A DNA stretch of 64,000 nt from Planctomycetota bacterium (GTDB lineage: Bacteria; Planctomycetota; UBA1135; GCA-002686595). This document shows, one piece after another, positions 12,211-21,344 of this stretch. Every line of letters starts with the position of its first letter. Positions within the stretch are counted from its first letter, which is position 1. The notes beneath the pieces are model-generated. The model was not told where the DNA came from. It ran no database searches and was given only the letters and a program-made list of their open reading frames with translations. Both the position numbers and the translations under genes were made by a program. Location of the stretch: NCBI GenBank assembly GCA_029259595.1, contig JAJDEW010000121.1:82610-146609 (forward strand). Reading direction: 5' to 3'.

Positions 12211-12256
12211 CGACGCGCGGACAATCCACTCCTGACCTCCGGCAGGCTTCGCAGGC

Positions 12257-13975
12257 TCAGTTGCCCGCGTAGCCGAGCGCTTCCAGGGTCGCCGCGGCGG
12301 CGGAGCCCTCACCCGCGCGCGGGTCACGCAAGCGCGACTGCTCGCCCAGAAAGCCTTCCAGGCGTGCTCGGAGCTCGGCCAGACGGTCCGCTTCCCGCGC
12401 GACCAGGTCGTCCGCCTCGGGATAGTCCCTCTTCTTGTCGTAGAGCTCGTAGGCGAGGTCGCCCCGGCCCTCGCTCAAGGAGATCGTGGCGAAGCCGTCC
12501 TCGCGCCAGCGTACGAGCTCGCGGCCGAAGCGCCGCTGGGTCGCGAAGAGCGGCCGCGTCGGCGGACCCTCACGGCCAGCGATCCAGGCGAGGAGCGAGT
12601 GTCCCTGGACGCGTCGAGCTCCATCGCCGTCGTCGATGGGCAGGCCGAGTGTTGCGAGCGTCGTGGGTACGACGTCGACCAACCCGACCGGTGCGTCGAG
12701 CAACTGGACTCGACTCTCGGACGGGAGGACGGAGGATGGAAAACGCATGATCAAGGGCACGCGCACGAGCTCCTGGTAGAGCGTCCAGCCGTGGCCGAAG
12801 CTGCCGTGCTCGTAGAACTCCTCGCCGTGGTCGGACGTTACGAGAACGAGCGAGTCCTCGCGTCCGAAGCGCGCGTCGAAGGCGGCGAGCAAGCGGCCGA
12901 TCTGCGCGTCGACGAACGTGAGCTCGGCGGCGTAGAGGTGCTCGATCATCGCCTTCTGCCCCCCGGACAAGAACGCGGGGTCGTGCCGCAGCTCGCCACG
13001 CAGCGCGGAATCGAGGGGCGGCAGCTCTTCGGCCCCTTCCGGCGGCGGTCCCGCGCCCGCGTGCATCCGATAGGGCGTGTGCACGTCCATGTAGTGCACG
13101 TAGACGAATTGCGGCTTGCCGTCGGCGGATTCGACGTGCGCGAGGGCTTCGTCCGTCACCACGTCGGCGCCGCGGTAGGAGATCGGCAGACCGTGCCGCA
13201 AGCGATCGACGAGGCCCTCCGGCAGAAGATCCTTGGCCACGAGGCGCCAGGCGAAGTCCATCGCCGAACGCTTGGTCCAGGTGTCGAAGCCTTGTGAGAA
13301 GCCGTTGACGTGATCGAGCAGGGCGTTGTCGACGAAGGCGTGCGTGCCAAAGCCCGCCGCGCGCAACCGGTCGGCGATCGACGGCGCCCACGGAGGCAGG
13401 AAACCGCGCTCGGCCCCGAGCGTGACGGGGTGGATCCCGGTCAAGAGCGTTGCCGTCGAGGGCAAGGTCCAGCCCGCCGACGCTTCGACATCGAAGAAGA
13501 CGACCGCTTCGCGCGCGAGCTCGGCCAGGTGCGGCGCATGCGGGAAGTCGAGTGCATCGCCCGGACCGTAGAGCGTATCCGCGCGCAGCGTGTCGATCAC
13601 GATCCAGAGGACGTGCAACGGGCGCTCGGCCAGGACCGGGGTGCCCTTCGGCTCGTGATGCGGTTCCGACGCACCGGAGCGGCGCAGGAGCGTGCTCCCC
13701 AGGCTGCCGGCGAAGACGAGGACGAGGGCTACGAGCACGAAGCGCCGCTGGGGTATCCAGCGCTCGCGCAGCAACGTTCCTGCACCTGCTCCGACGATCC
13801 CGCCGACGAGCACGGTCAGACCGCCGAGCAGGGCTACGAGCCCGAAGCCCCAGGCGTCCGGATGGAAGCGATCCCCCACCGTGACGGCCGCACCGACGAG
13901 GTCTCCGACGAAGAAGGCCGCGGCGATGAGCCCGCCGGCGAAGGCCGACACCGTAATGCGCTGCAAGCGGGTCAT
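12257..13975 (-). CDS. Membrane-anchored sulfatase/phosphatase-superfamily enzyme lacking the formylglycine cysteine
   Basis: A 572-residue protein with three N-terminal membrane segments (about residues 9-33, 43-68 and 77-97) and an extracytoplasmic alkaline-phosphatase-superfamily domain. Metal ligands are visible at D128 (VIDTLRAD) and in the TSDHGEEFYEHG segment. The place of the classical C/S-x-P-S/A-R formylglycine motif reads T170-L-P-S-T, so the modified Cys/Ser and the following Arg are both Thr. A Thr nucleophile is known in LtaS and phosphoethanolamine transferases of this superfamily, so a phospho- or glycerophospho-transferase is as likely as a sulfatase. It is a single gene on this strand, convergent with the operon ending at 12210. 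Confidence 0.82.
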   Translation of the reverse strand: MTRLQRITVSAFAGGLIAAAFFVGDLVGAAVTVGDRFHPDAWGFGLVALLGGLTVLVGGIVGAGAGTLLRERWIPQRRFVLVALVLVFAGSLGSTLLRRSGASEPHHEPKGTPVLAERPLHVLWIVIDTLRADTLYGPGDALDFPHAPHLAELAREAVVFFDVEASAGWTLPSTATLLTGIHPVTLGAERGFLPPWAPSIADRLRAAGFGTHAFVDNALLDHVNGFSQGFDTWTKRSAMDFAWRLVAKDLLPEGLVDRLRHGLPISYRGADVVTDEALAHVESADGKPQFVYVHYMDVHTPYRMHAGAGPPPEGAEELPPLDSALRGELRHDPAFLSGGQKAMIEHLYAAELTFVDAQIGRLLAAFDARFGREDSLVLVTSDHGEEFYEHGSFGHGWTLYQELVRVPLIMRFPSSVLPSESRVQLLDAPVGLVDVVPTTLATLGLPIDDGDGARRVQGHSLLAWIAGREGPPTRPLFATQRRFGRELVRWREDGFATISLSEGRGDLAYELYDKKRDYPEADDLVAREADRLAELRARLEGFLGEQSRLRDPRAGEGSAAAATLEALGYAGN

Positions 13976-14199
13976 GGGAAGCGGGAGAGCCTTCGAACGG
14001 ATCCGCCCAGGACTTTAACGCCCGACCCGATCCTTTCGAAGGCCGCTCTCGCCCCATGGGCCGGGGAAGCCCCGATCCCTTCGCGGAAGGGGCGCTCCCA
14101 ACCGACTGGCGACGTGCTCCGCCTCGGGATCGTGCCCGGCCGGCGCCGTCCTCGAATCTGGCGGATAACCGTCTTCTTGCGCCCCGCAAGCGCCGCGCC

Positions 14200-15546
14200 T
14201 CAACGCTTCCAGTTCTCGTTGGCGTTGCGCATCCAAGCCGCGGCCTCGGACACGGGGACGCGTTCCTGCTGCATCGAGTCGCGCTCGCGCACGGTCACGA
14301 CGTCCTCCGCCAGCGTATCGCCGTCGACGGTGATGCAGTACGGCGTCCCGACCTCGTCCTGACGCCGGTAGCGGCGCCCGATCGCGGCCTTCTCGTCGTA
14401 GAAGGTCGTGAAGCCCGCACGCCGCAGCTCGGCCTCGATCTCGCGCGCCTTCTCGGGCATGCCATCCTTCTTGACGAGCGGAAAGACCGCTGCCGTGATC
14501 GGTGCGATCTCGGGATGGAAGTGCAGCACGACGCGCGTATCCTTTTCGAGCTCTTCCTCCTCGTAGGCGTCCACGAGGAAGGTCAGCGCCATGCGGTCGA
14601 TGCCGCCGGCGGGCTCGATGACGTAGGGCATGTAGTGCTCCTTCGTCTGCGGGTCGAAGTAGGCCAGCTCGGTACCCGACGCCTCGGAGTGGCGCTTGAG
14701 ATCGAAGTCGGTACGGCAGGCCACGCCTTCGAGCTCTCCCCAGCCGAAAGGGTACTCGTACTCGATGTCGCAGGTCGCGGTGGAGTAGTGCGCCAGCTCG
14801 CTTCCTTCGTGCTCGCGCACGCGCAACTTCTCGGGGCGGATCCCGAAGTCCGTGTACCAGCTCGAGCGCTCGCTGCGCCAGTAGTCGTACCACGTGTCGT
14901 TCTCCGCGGGCGGCACGAAGAACTCCATCTCGGCCTGCTCGAACTCGCGCATGCGAAACACGAAGTTGCCGGGCGTGATCTCGTTGCGGAACGACTTGCC
15001 GATCTGCGCGATGCCGAAGGGCGGCTTCATCCGCGCGCTGTTCATCACGTTCAGGAAGTTGAGAAAGATGCCCTGAGCCGTCTCGGGACGCAGGTAGGCC
15101 ACCGACGAGGCCGACTCGACCGGCCCCACGTTGGTCTTGAACATGAGGTTGAACGAGCGCGGTTCCGTCAGCTCGCCGTGGCACTGCCCCGGGACCTTCG
15201 AGGGCTTCTCGGGACAGCGCGCGTCCTCGAGCTTGTCGGCCCGGAAGCGCCCCTTGCACGTCTTGCAGTCGACCATCGGATCGGTGAAGCCACCGACGTG
15301 TCCGGAGACCTCCCAGACGCGCGGATGTTGCAGGATGGCCGAGTCGAGCCCGACCACGTCGAGGCGCTGCGACACGGTCCGACGCCACCAGGCGTCCTTC
15401 ACGCGCCGCTTCAGCTCGACCCCGAGCGGCCCGTAGTCGTAGGTGTTGCCGAGACCGCCGTAGATCTCGGACGCCTGGAAGACGAAGCCCCTGCGCTTGG
15501 ACAGGGACACGATCGTGTCCATGAAGGACGTCTTTTGCTTGGCCAT
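14200..15546 (-). CDS. glyS: Glycyl-tRNA synthetase, class II alpha2 (archaeal/eukaryal type)
   Basis: A 448-residue single-chain glycyl-tRNA synthetase that charges tRNA-Gly. Class II motif 1 and the glycine/ATP pocket are clear (GLGNTYDYGPLGVELK; YLRPETAQGIFLNF; IGKSFRNEI; REFEQAEMEFF), as is motif 3 (EPAGGIDRMALTFL). The anticodon-binding domain follows (HPEIAPITAAVFPLVKK to the C-terminus). A small Cys cluster, CKTCKGRF, sits in the insertion as in this type. This is not the bacterial alpha2beta2 enzyme. I chose ATG 15546 (MAKQKTSFMDTIVSL) because conservation starts there; a longer frame would run into the upstream TlpA-like gene. Confidence 0.95.
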   Translation of the reverse strand: MAKQKTSFMDTIVSLSKRRGFVFQASEIYGGLGNTYDYGPLGVELKRRVKDAWWRRTVSQRLDVVGLDSAILQHPRVWEVSGHVGGFTDPMVDCKTCKGRFRADKLEDARCPEKPSKVPGQCHGELTEPRSFNLMFKTNVGPVESASSVAYLRPETAQGIFLNFLNVMNSARMKPPFGIAQIGKSFRNEITPGNFVFRMREFEQAEMEFFVPPAENDTWYDYWRSERSSWYTDFGIRPEKLRVREHEGSELAHYSTATCDIEYEYPFGWGELEGVACRTDFDLKRHSEASGTELAYFDPQTKEHYMPYVIEPAGGIDRMALTFLVDAYEEEELEKDTRVVLHFHPEIAPITAAVFPLVKKDGMPEKAREIEAELRRAGFTTFYDEKAAIGRRYRRQDEVGTPYCITVDGDTLAEDVVTVRERDSMQQERVPVSEAAAWMRNANENWKR

Positions 15547-15590
15547 CGAAAGCGGGCTCCGGAGCGGGTCGAGCGGGGCGCGGGCCGGGG

Positions 15591-15596
15591 AGTCTA
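15591..15596 (-). promoter_or_regulatory. Putative -10 box (TAGACT) for glyS
   Basis: On the minus strand TAGACT lies 44 nt before the glyS ATG at 15546, in the gap after the TlpA-like gene. It would give a short leader of about 37 nt. No T-box structure is evident in such a short leader. Confidence 0.3.
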
Positions 15597-15733
15597 CCGG
15601 GCGAGCTCGTCCCCACGGTCCGGACGACCGCGGAAAAGCGGGGCGGGCAGCTGCCGAGGCGAGGTCGCGTCCGGGCCTCGGACCTCCGCGCGCGGCTCGC
15701 CACGCGCGAACGACTCCCGGCGACGGAAGCCGC

Positions 15734-16810
15734 TCAACGGGCTTCGTGCTCGGCCAGGAGCGCCTCGACCGTCTCCGCCAGCGCCTTTCCGCGCACGTGG
15801 CTTGCACGGATCCGGCCCGCGGCGTCGAGTACGTACAGCGTCGGATACGCGCGCACCCGATACAGGTCCGTGAGCGGCCCCTGGGTCGAGCCCTGGAAGA
15901 GGTTGGTCCAGGTGACGTCGTTCGCTACACGCTGCGCGCGGAAGGTGTCCCGATCGCGATCGGTGTTGACGCCGAGGATGGCAAGCGGGGCGTCCGCGTG
16001 GCGCTCGACCAGCGCCTTCAGGCCGGGCAGCTCGGCCCGGCAAGGTCCTCACCAAAAGCCCCAGAAGTCGAGCACGACGATCTTGCCCCGAAAGTCCGAC
16101 AGCTTGACCGCTGCGCCATCCACGGTCTCGCCCTCGAGCTCGGGCGCGAGCTTGCCGACGACCAGGTTCTCCTTCACGAAGAGCATGTCGTCGAGCTCGC
16201 GCGCCTCGCGTCGGCCAGGGAAGCGCTCGATCAAGGAGCGGTAGATCGCGTGCGCACGCTGTTCGCCGTCCTCGTCGCGCTCCAGCCGGCGGGCGAGCGC
16301 CGTGCCCGCCGCCAGGACCGCGCCGGCGACCTTGTTCTCCTCGTAGATGCGCTCGAGCACGCCGCGCACGCCTTCCTCGCCGAGCCAGCGGCGCTCGCGC
16401 GCGACGAGCTGGGCGACCTCCTGCATCCACGGCTCGTGCGCGCAGCACTCGAGCAGGGCCTCGAAGTCCGCGCGCTTGCGCTCGCGCAAGGCGGAGACGT
16501 CGAGATCGAGCTCGTCGCACTCCGTGGCGAGCCAGAGCAGCGCCCGTCCTTCCCCCTCGTCCGCCAGGGCACGGAAGCGGGGCTCGAAACGCAGGACGGG
16601 GTGGGGCTCGTCGAAGGCGAGCTTGGCGCGTCGCGCGGACCGACGCTCGCGCTCCCAACCGAGCTGCGCGGCGCGGTAGGCGCCGACCAGCTCCTGCACC
16701 GGGTCGAGCGTCGCCTCGTTTCCGTCCTGTTCGGGGTCCGGCTCCGCTCCGGGATCCTGCGTGAGCCAGGGCGCGACGGCGAGGGCGAGGGTCGACAGGA
16801 CGAAGAGCAT
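15734..16810 (-). CDS. TlpA-like periplasmic thioredoxin, predicted selenoprotein (in-frame UGA = Sec254)
   Basis: Read through the UGA at 16049-16051, the frame gives 358 residues. It has a signal peptide (MLFVLSTLALAVAPWLTQ), a helical middle region, and a C-terminal thioredoxin domain. The redox motif reads VLDFWGFW-U-GPCRAEL, where U (residue 254) takes the place of the first Cys of W-C-G-P-C and the second Cys is residue 257. After the UGA the frame stays open for 104 codons and contains a good TlpA ending: AILGVNTDRDRDTF, the cis-Pro segment RVRAYPTLYVLDAAGRI, then a TGA stop at 15734-15736. Stopping at the UGA would remove the catalytic domain. Two hairpins lie just 3' of the UGA. A disrupted pseudogene is the alternative, but it would have to break at exactly this codon. 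Confidence 0.85.
16000..16040 (-). promoter_or_regulatory. Candidate bacterial SECIS hairpins of the TlpA-like selenoprotein
   Basis: Minus strand, 3' of the UGA at 16051-16049. Hairpin a spans 16040-16023 (stem CCGGGC/GCCCGG, loop CGAGCU). Hairpin b spans 16016-16000 (stem GGCGCU/AGCGCC, loop GGUCG). Loop b begins 38 nt after the UGA and loop a 14 nt after it, so they fall on either side of the usual bacterial range. Loop b is identical to the loop in the second candidate selenoprotein. Which one SelB would read is not decided by sequence alone. Confidence 0.5.
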
Positions 16811-16952
16811 GGTCGTTTCTCGAGCGAGGAGTCGGTGAGGGGCCCGTCGAGGATACGGCCTCGGTCCGGTCCCGTTGGGGCAATCCCGGCGCGAAGCCGG
16901 GCGAGCGGCTTCAAATCGCCGCGGCGCCGTTCTCGCCGCTGGAAGCGCGGCC

Positions 16953-16958
16953 TATACT
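16953..16958 (+). promoter_or_regulatory. Putative -10 box (TATACT) of mqnC, leaderless
   Basis: TATACT ends 8 nt before the ATG at 16967, which puts the expected transcription start at or next to the A of the start codon. There is no Shine-Dalgarno sequence in this gap. Confidence 0.5.
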
Positions 16959-16966
16959 CCCGCGTC

Positions 16967-18238
16967 ATGTCCGGATCCAGCTCCAGGACGGCCCCCGAAC
17001 GCTCACGGGGACCGCAACCCGCCGCGGGAGCGGCACGCCCTCCCCTCGCGAGTCGCGTGCACTCCGGTCCACGCGCCCCCGAGCTCGCTCGGATCGCCGC
17101 CAAGGTCGAAGCGGGCGAGCGCATCGACGCCACCGAAGCGCTCCTGCTGCACGACGAGGCCGATCTCTTGACCCTCGGGCGCCTGGCCGACCTCGTGCGG
17201 CAGCGGCTGCATCCGCAGGGTCGGGTCACCTACATCGTCGACCGCAACATCAACCCGACCAACGTCTGCATCACCGACTGCGGATTCTGCGCCTTCTACC
17301 GCCGGCCCAAGCACGAGGAGGCCTATGTCCTCTCGCGCGAGGAGATCATCGACAAGGTGCGCGAGACGGCCGAACTCGGCGGTCGCCAGATCCTGATGCA
17401 GGGCGGCCACCACCCCCACCTCAAGACGGACTGGTGGTGCGAGCTGATCGCGGACCTGGCGGCGCGCTTTCCCGAGGTGAACGCCCACGCGCTGTCGGCG
17501 CCGGAGCTCGACCACCTGGCGAAGCTCGACAAGCGTCCGGTCGAGGACGTCATTCGCGACCTGAAGGCCGCCGGAATGGGCAGCGTGCCCGGCGCGGGCG
17601 CCGAGATCCTGGTCGAGCGTGTCCGCAAGGTCATCGCCCCGAAGAAGACGACGACCGATCGCTGGCTCGACGTTCACAGGAAGGTCCACGAGGCCGGACT
17701 GCGCTCGTCCGCGACGATGATGTTCGGCCACGTCGAAACGGCTGCGGAGCGCGTCGAGCACCTGCGCCGCGTCCGCGACCTGCAGGACGAGACCGGGGGC
17801 TTCACGGCCTTCGCCTCGTGGAACGTGCAGCCCGAAGGCGTGCCGGAGGCCGAGCTCTATCCGCGCAAGACGACCCACGCGATCTACCTGCGCGTGCAGT
17901 CCCTGGCGCGCATCTTCCTCGACAACGTGCCGAACATGCAGACCAGTTACGTCACTCAGGGCATGAAGACCGCCCAGATCTCGCTGCGCGCCGGTTGCAA
18001 CGACTTCGGCGGAACGATGCTCGAGGAGAACGTCGTCAGCGCCGCGGGTTGCTTCAACCTGGAGTCGATCGCGACGATCGAGCGCATGATCGAGACGGCC
18101 GGCTTCACACCCCGGCGGCGCAACACGTGGTACGGCATCGTCGACGAGCGCGCGGAAGCGCCGAGCGGCCCGTGCAACCGTGAGGAGGGCGCGCTCGACA
18201 TGGCTTCGTGGAAGCGCCCGGGCGAGGTGAGCGCGTGA
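16967..18238 (+). CDS. mqnC: Cyclic dehypoxanthinyl futalosine synthase MqnC (radical SAM)
   Basis: A 423-residue radical SAM enzyme of the futalosine menaquinone pathway, which cyclises dehypoxanthine futalosine. The [4Fe-4S] Cys triad is C101-x3-C105-x2-C108 (CITDCGFCAFYR), preceded by YIVDRNINPTNV. Later family features include QILMQGGHHP, GMGSVPGAGAEIL and ASWNVQPEG. The start is the ATG at 16967, 8 nt after a TATACT box; the first 35 residues are low-complexity and not part of the enzyme fold. Its TGA overlaps the GTG of mqnE (GTGA). MqnC and MqnE share an ancestor; the CAFYR signature separates this one as MqnC. Confidence 0.9.
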   Translation: MSGSSSRTAPERSRGPQPAAGAARPPLASRVHSGPRAPELARIAAKVEAGERIDATEALLLHDEADLLTLGRLADLVRQRLHPQGRVTYIVDRNINPTNVCITDCGFCAFYRRPKHEEAYVLSREEIIDKVRETAELGGRQILMQGGHHPHLKTDWWCELIADLAARFPEVNAHALSAPELDHLAKLDKRPVEDVIRDLKAAGMGSVPGAGAEILVERVRKVIAPKKTTTDRWLDVHRKVHEAGLRSSATMMFGHVETAAERVEHLRRVRDLQDETGGFTAFASWNVQPEGVPEAELYPRKTTHAIYLRVQSLARIFLDNVPNMQTSYVTQGMKTAQISLRAGCNDFGGTMLEENVVSAAGCFNLESIATIERMIETAGFTPRRRNTWYGIVDERAEAPSGPCNREEGALDMASWKRPGEVSA

Positions 18239-19407
18239 CGGACCGGACGGACGCCGTGCTGGAGCGGGCGCGCACCGCGGGCCTGGGCGCGATCGGCGAA
18301 AAGGTGCTGGCCGGGGAGCGCTTGACGCGTGCGGACGGGCTCGCGCTCTACCACACCGACGCGATCCACGTGCTCGGGGAGCTGGCCAACCTCGTGCGCG
18401 AGCGCCTGCACGGCGATCTGGCGTACTTCAACGTGAACCAGCACGTCAACTACACGAACTACTGCAACAAGTTCTGCCAGTTCTGCTCGTTCGACCGCTT
18501 GCCCGGCCAAGAGGGCGCCTATTGCCTGACCCCCGAGCAGGTCGGCGAGAAGATCCGCGCCCAACTGCACGAGCCGGTGACCGAGGTCCACATGGTGGCC
18601 GGGGTCTGGCCGAAGATCCCCTACGAGTACTATCTCGACATCGTGCGCGCCGCCAAGGAGGCGCGGCCCGAGATCCACGTGAAGGCCTTCACGATGGTCG
18701 AGCTCGACCAGATTCGGAAGGTGGCGAAGAAGCCGTTCGAAGAGGTGCTGGTCGAGCTACGGGAGGCCGGCCTCGGCTCGTGCCCGGGAGGCGGCGCCGA
18801 GATCTTCGCCGACCGCGTCCACCGCGAGGGCTATTCGATGAAGATCGACGGCAACGAATGGCTCGACCTCGCGCGCAGCGTCCATCGCGCGGGCCTGCGC
18901 ACGAACTGCACCATGCTGCACGGCCACATCGAGACGCCCGAGGAGCGCATCGACCACCTCGATCGCTTGCGCACGCTGCAGGACGAGACGAACGGCTTCC
19001 AGACCTACATCCCGCTCTCGTTCCACCCCGAGAACAACGAGTGGTCGCACCTGCCGGGCCCCACGGCCCTCGACGAGCTGCGCGAGATCGCCATCGGGCG
19101 GCTGATGCTCGACAACATCCCGCACGTGAAGGCCTACTGGATCATGCTGTCGATCCCCGTCGCGCAGTTGGCCCTGTCGTGGGGGGCGGACGACGTCGAC
19201 GGCACCGTGGTCGAGGAACACATCTACCACGACGCCGGCGCCGAGACGCCCCAGCAGGTGATGCGCGAGGAGCTCGTCCAGTGGATCACCGAGGCCGGCC
19301 GGATCCCGGTCGAGCGTGACACGCTGTACAACGTGGTGTGGTCGTCCGACGAGGTGCTCGCGCCCGTCGGCCAGAAGGCACCGGTCGCCGCCCTGACCCG
19401 AGGATGA
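18235..19407 (+). CDS. mqnE: Aminofutalosine synthase MqnE (radical SAM)
   Basis: A 390-residue radical SAM enzyme that joins the 3-enolpyruvoyl benzoate product of MqnA to the adenosyl radical, forming aminofutalosine. The Cys triad is C77-x3-C81-x2-C84 (YCNKFCQFCSF), preceded by the family signature FNVNQHVNYTN. The later HMVAGVWPKIPYEYYLDIV and YIPLSFHPENNEWSHL segments are typical of MqnE. The GTG start at 18235 overlaps the mqnC stop, and the ATG of the next gene overlaps this stop, so the three genes form one transcript. No mqnB or mqnD is in the window. Confidence 0.9.
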   Translation: MTDRTDAVLERARTAGLGAIGEKVLAGERLTRADGLALYHTDAIHVLGELANLVRERLHGDLAYFNVNQHVNYTNYCNKFCQFCSFDRLPGQEGAYCLTPEQVGEKIRAQLHEPVTEVHMVAGVWPKIPYEYYLDIVRAAKEARPEIHVKAFTMVELDQIRKVAKKPFEEVLVELREAGLGSCPGGGAEIFADRVHREGYSMKIDGNEWLDLARSVHRAGLRTNCTMLHGHIETPEERIDHLDRLRTLQDETNGFQTYIPLSFHPENNEWSHLPGPTALDELREIAIGRLMLDNIPHVKAYWIMLSIPVAQLALSWGADDVDGTVVEEHIYHDAGAETPQQVMREELVQWITEAGRIPVERDTLYNVVWSSDEVLAPVGQKAPVAALTRG

Positions 19408-20177
19408 CCCGCGTCCCGATCACGGGCTGCGTCATCAGCTTCAACGAAGCCGAACGCATCGGCGCGTGCCTCGACTCGCTCGACTTCTGCGACGAGATCC
19501 TCCTGGTCGACTCTCACTCGACCGACGACACGCGCACGCTGGCGGCGGGCAAGCGCGCGAAGGTCCTGACGCGCGACTGGAACGGCTTCGGCGAGCAAAA
19601 GGAGTTCGCCGTGCGCGCCGCCGAGCACGACTGGGTGCTGTGCCTCGATGCCGACGAGCGTGTCTCACCCGACCTGGCGGACGAGATCCGCGCCCTCGCG
19701 GCCCGGGACTTCGACGGTCAGCGGGGCTTCAGGCTCCCGCGCTGCACGAACTGGCTGGGCCGCTGGATCCGCCACGGAACCTGGTACCCCGACCGCCAGC
19801 TGCGGCTCTACGACCGCAGGTACGGAGAATGGCAGGGCGCCGAGCCGCATCCCAAGGTCGAGCTCGACGGCCCCTCGGCGGCCCTGCGCGGCGACATCCT
19901 GCACCTCGCCTACCGTGACCTCGACGACCACCTGCAGACGATCGACCGCTACACGACGATCATGGCACGCGGACTCCACGAGCGTGGACGCCGCGCACGC
20001 CTCGCAAACCTCGTCGTCAACCCGGCACTGCGCTTCCTGCGCTTCTACGTCCTGAAGCGCGGCTTCCTCGAGGGCTGGCGAGGTCTCGTGCTGGCCTTCC
20101 TCGCGGCGCACTACGTACGGCTGAAGTACGTGAAGCTCCTCGTGCTGCAGCGCACGGACGCGGCCTCGCACCGCTAG
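19404..20177 (+). CDS. Glycosyltransferase family 2 (WaaE/KdtX-like)
   Basis: A 257-residue GT2 of the lipopolysaccharide-core beta-glycosyltransferase type: GCVISFNEAERIGACLDSL, EILLVDSHSTDDT, the repeated-Asp motif CLDADERVSPDL, and TWYPDRQLRLYDRR. The C-terminal third is basic and amphipathic (KRGFLEGWRGLVLAFLAAHY), suggesting attachment to the inner membrane. The ATG overlaps the mqnE stop (ATGA), although there is no functional link between the two products that I can see. A role in outer-membrane glycan assembly is likely. Confidence 0.85.
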   Translation: MTRVPITGCVISFNEAERIGACLDSLDFCDEILLVDSHSTDDTRTLAAGKRAKVLTRDWNGFGEQKEFAVRAAEHDWVLCLDADERVSPDLADEIRALAARDFDGQRGFRLPRCTNWLGRWIRHGTWYPDRQLRLYDRRYGEWQGAEPHPKVELDGPSAALRGDILHLAYRDLDDHLQTIDRYTTIMARGLHERGRRARLANLVVNPALRFLRFYVLKRGFLEGWRGLVLAFLAAHYVRLKYVKLLVLQRTDAASHR

Positions 20178-20478
20178 CAGCGTCCGCCGACGCTCTGGCG
20201 TCCAGAGCACGCTCTCGACTGTCCTCCGGGGCGCTGCGCGCGTCCCCTCGAGAGGACGACGCTCGGGCGCGGGAAGACTCCGGGGAGCCCGCGGGCCCCT
20301 GGGACTTGCGGCTGCACGTGCTCCGGAATCCGGTGCAGGGAGCCTGTCGGGGCGGATCGCGGGCTCGGCGGGACCACGGCGAGGCTGTTGGCACACACGT
20401 TGCGTTCCGTGGGATGCCCGTTCGGGGGAGCGCCCGTCGTCTCACGGCCGCTCGGCCCCGGGCATCACGGAGATTCTC
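20178..20478. other. Intergenic region, nothing recognised
   Basis: Between the GT2 stop and a lipoprotein ATG. GC-rich, without a plausible conserved ORF, RNA or strong terminator hairpin. An alternative start further upstream for the next gene would lack any homology support. Confidence 0.5.
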
Positions 20479-21228
20479 ATGAAGTCCACGAGCACCCTCC
20501 TCGTTCCGGCCCTCCTCGCCCTGTCCCTGGCCGCCTGCGTGAAGCACGCCTCGAGCAAGCCGCCGATTCCCGTCTACGCCGAGTCCGAGCGCAACGACTT
20601 CGACTTCCAGGCCAACGACTTCGGCTTCCTCAGCCCGGGCGATCGCTTCTTCATCGATGGCTTCATCGCCGCCGACGGCTCGGATCCCTTCGACGGCTTC
20701 CTGTTCACCTCCGCGCGGCCGATCCACGTCGAGTTCACGCTCTTCATCGATGATCCGTTCGCGGACCTCGATGTCTGCGTGTACGACCCGCTGCTCGGCT
20801 ACGACGTCGCTTGCTTCGAATCGCTCGACAACCCCGAGTTTGGCGCGATCGACGTCTTCGGCGGCGGGTTCGACTTTCACCTCGTGGTCAACTCCTTCCA
20901 AGGCGCGTCCAGCTACGGCCTCGAGATCGCCGTGTACTCGCTGCAAGCCGCGACGGCCGCATCCCCGGCACCCGGCATCGGTTCGATTCGCGTGGCGCAT
21001 GGGAGCGAGCTCGCGCAAGCCGCGCTTTCCGACGCCGCTGCGAGCGAGAGCGAGAAGCCTGGGCAGCGGCTGGCGAACTACTTCGATCACTCCGGCGAAG
21101 ACGAGGCCGAGCCCGAAGTGCTCGAGCGCGCCTTCGTCCTCGGCCTCGACGAGAACGGCGACCCCGTTGCCTACGGAGTCCTCGACATCACCGCAGACGG
21201 CAATCGGATGGGGCTGCGTCTGCGGTAG
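20479..21228 (+). CDS. Hypothetical lipoprotein with pre-peptidase-like domain
   Basis: A 249-residue lipoprotein (signal TLLVPALLALSLAAC, Cys near residue 21). Residues about 35-160 contain ESERNDFDFQANDFGFLSPG, DRFFIDGFIAADGSDPFDGF and ADLDVCVYDPLLGYDVACF, the pattern of a bacterial pre-peptidase C-terminal (PPC) beta-sandwich with its N-D-x(n)-A start and D-x-Y-D-x-F-type strand. The C-terminal 80 residues are acidic and variable. It stands alone between the GT2 and the convergent pseudouridine synthase. An envelope or adhesion role is possible; no enzyme motif is present. Confidence 0.75.
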   Translation: MKSTSTLLVPALLALSLAACVKHASSKPPIPVYAESERNDFDFQANDFGFLSPGDRFFIDGFIAADGSDPFDGFLFTSARPIHVEFTLFIDDPFADLDVCVYDPLLGYDVACFESLDNPEFGAIDVFGGGFDFHLVVNSFQGASSYGLEIAVYSLQAATAASPAPGIGSIRVAHGSELAQAALSDAAASESEKPGQRLANYFDHSGEDEAEPEVLERAFVLGLDENGDPVAYGVLDITADGNRMGLRLR

Positions 21229-21344
21229 GGAAGCGCGGGTGCGCCTCCCGACCGACGGGGGGGGTGAGAGCTCGTTGCTCTCACCTTCCCCGTCGTCCTC
21301 ATCCCCGCAGCCCGCCCGGAAAGAAGGCGGGCAAGGGAGGCGGG

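Noticed and set aside
15547..15807. A longer glyS start reaching 15807
   Set aside because: The extension would overlap the coding 3' part of the TlpA-like gene and shows no conservation; MAKQKTSFMD at 15546 fits the family.
16049..16051. UGA in the TlpA-like gene as a sequencing error or pseudogene stop
   Set aside because: The frame is intact on both sides, the break is exactly at the catalytic Cys, the same happens in a second thioredoxin gene, and selA is present. Kept as an alternative only.
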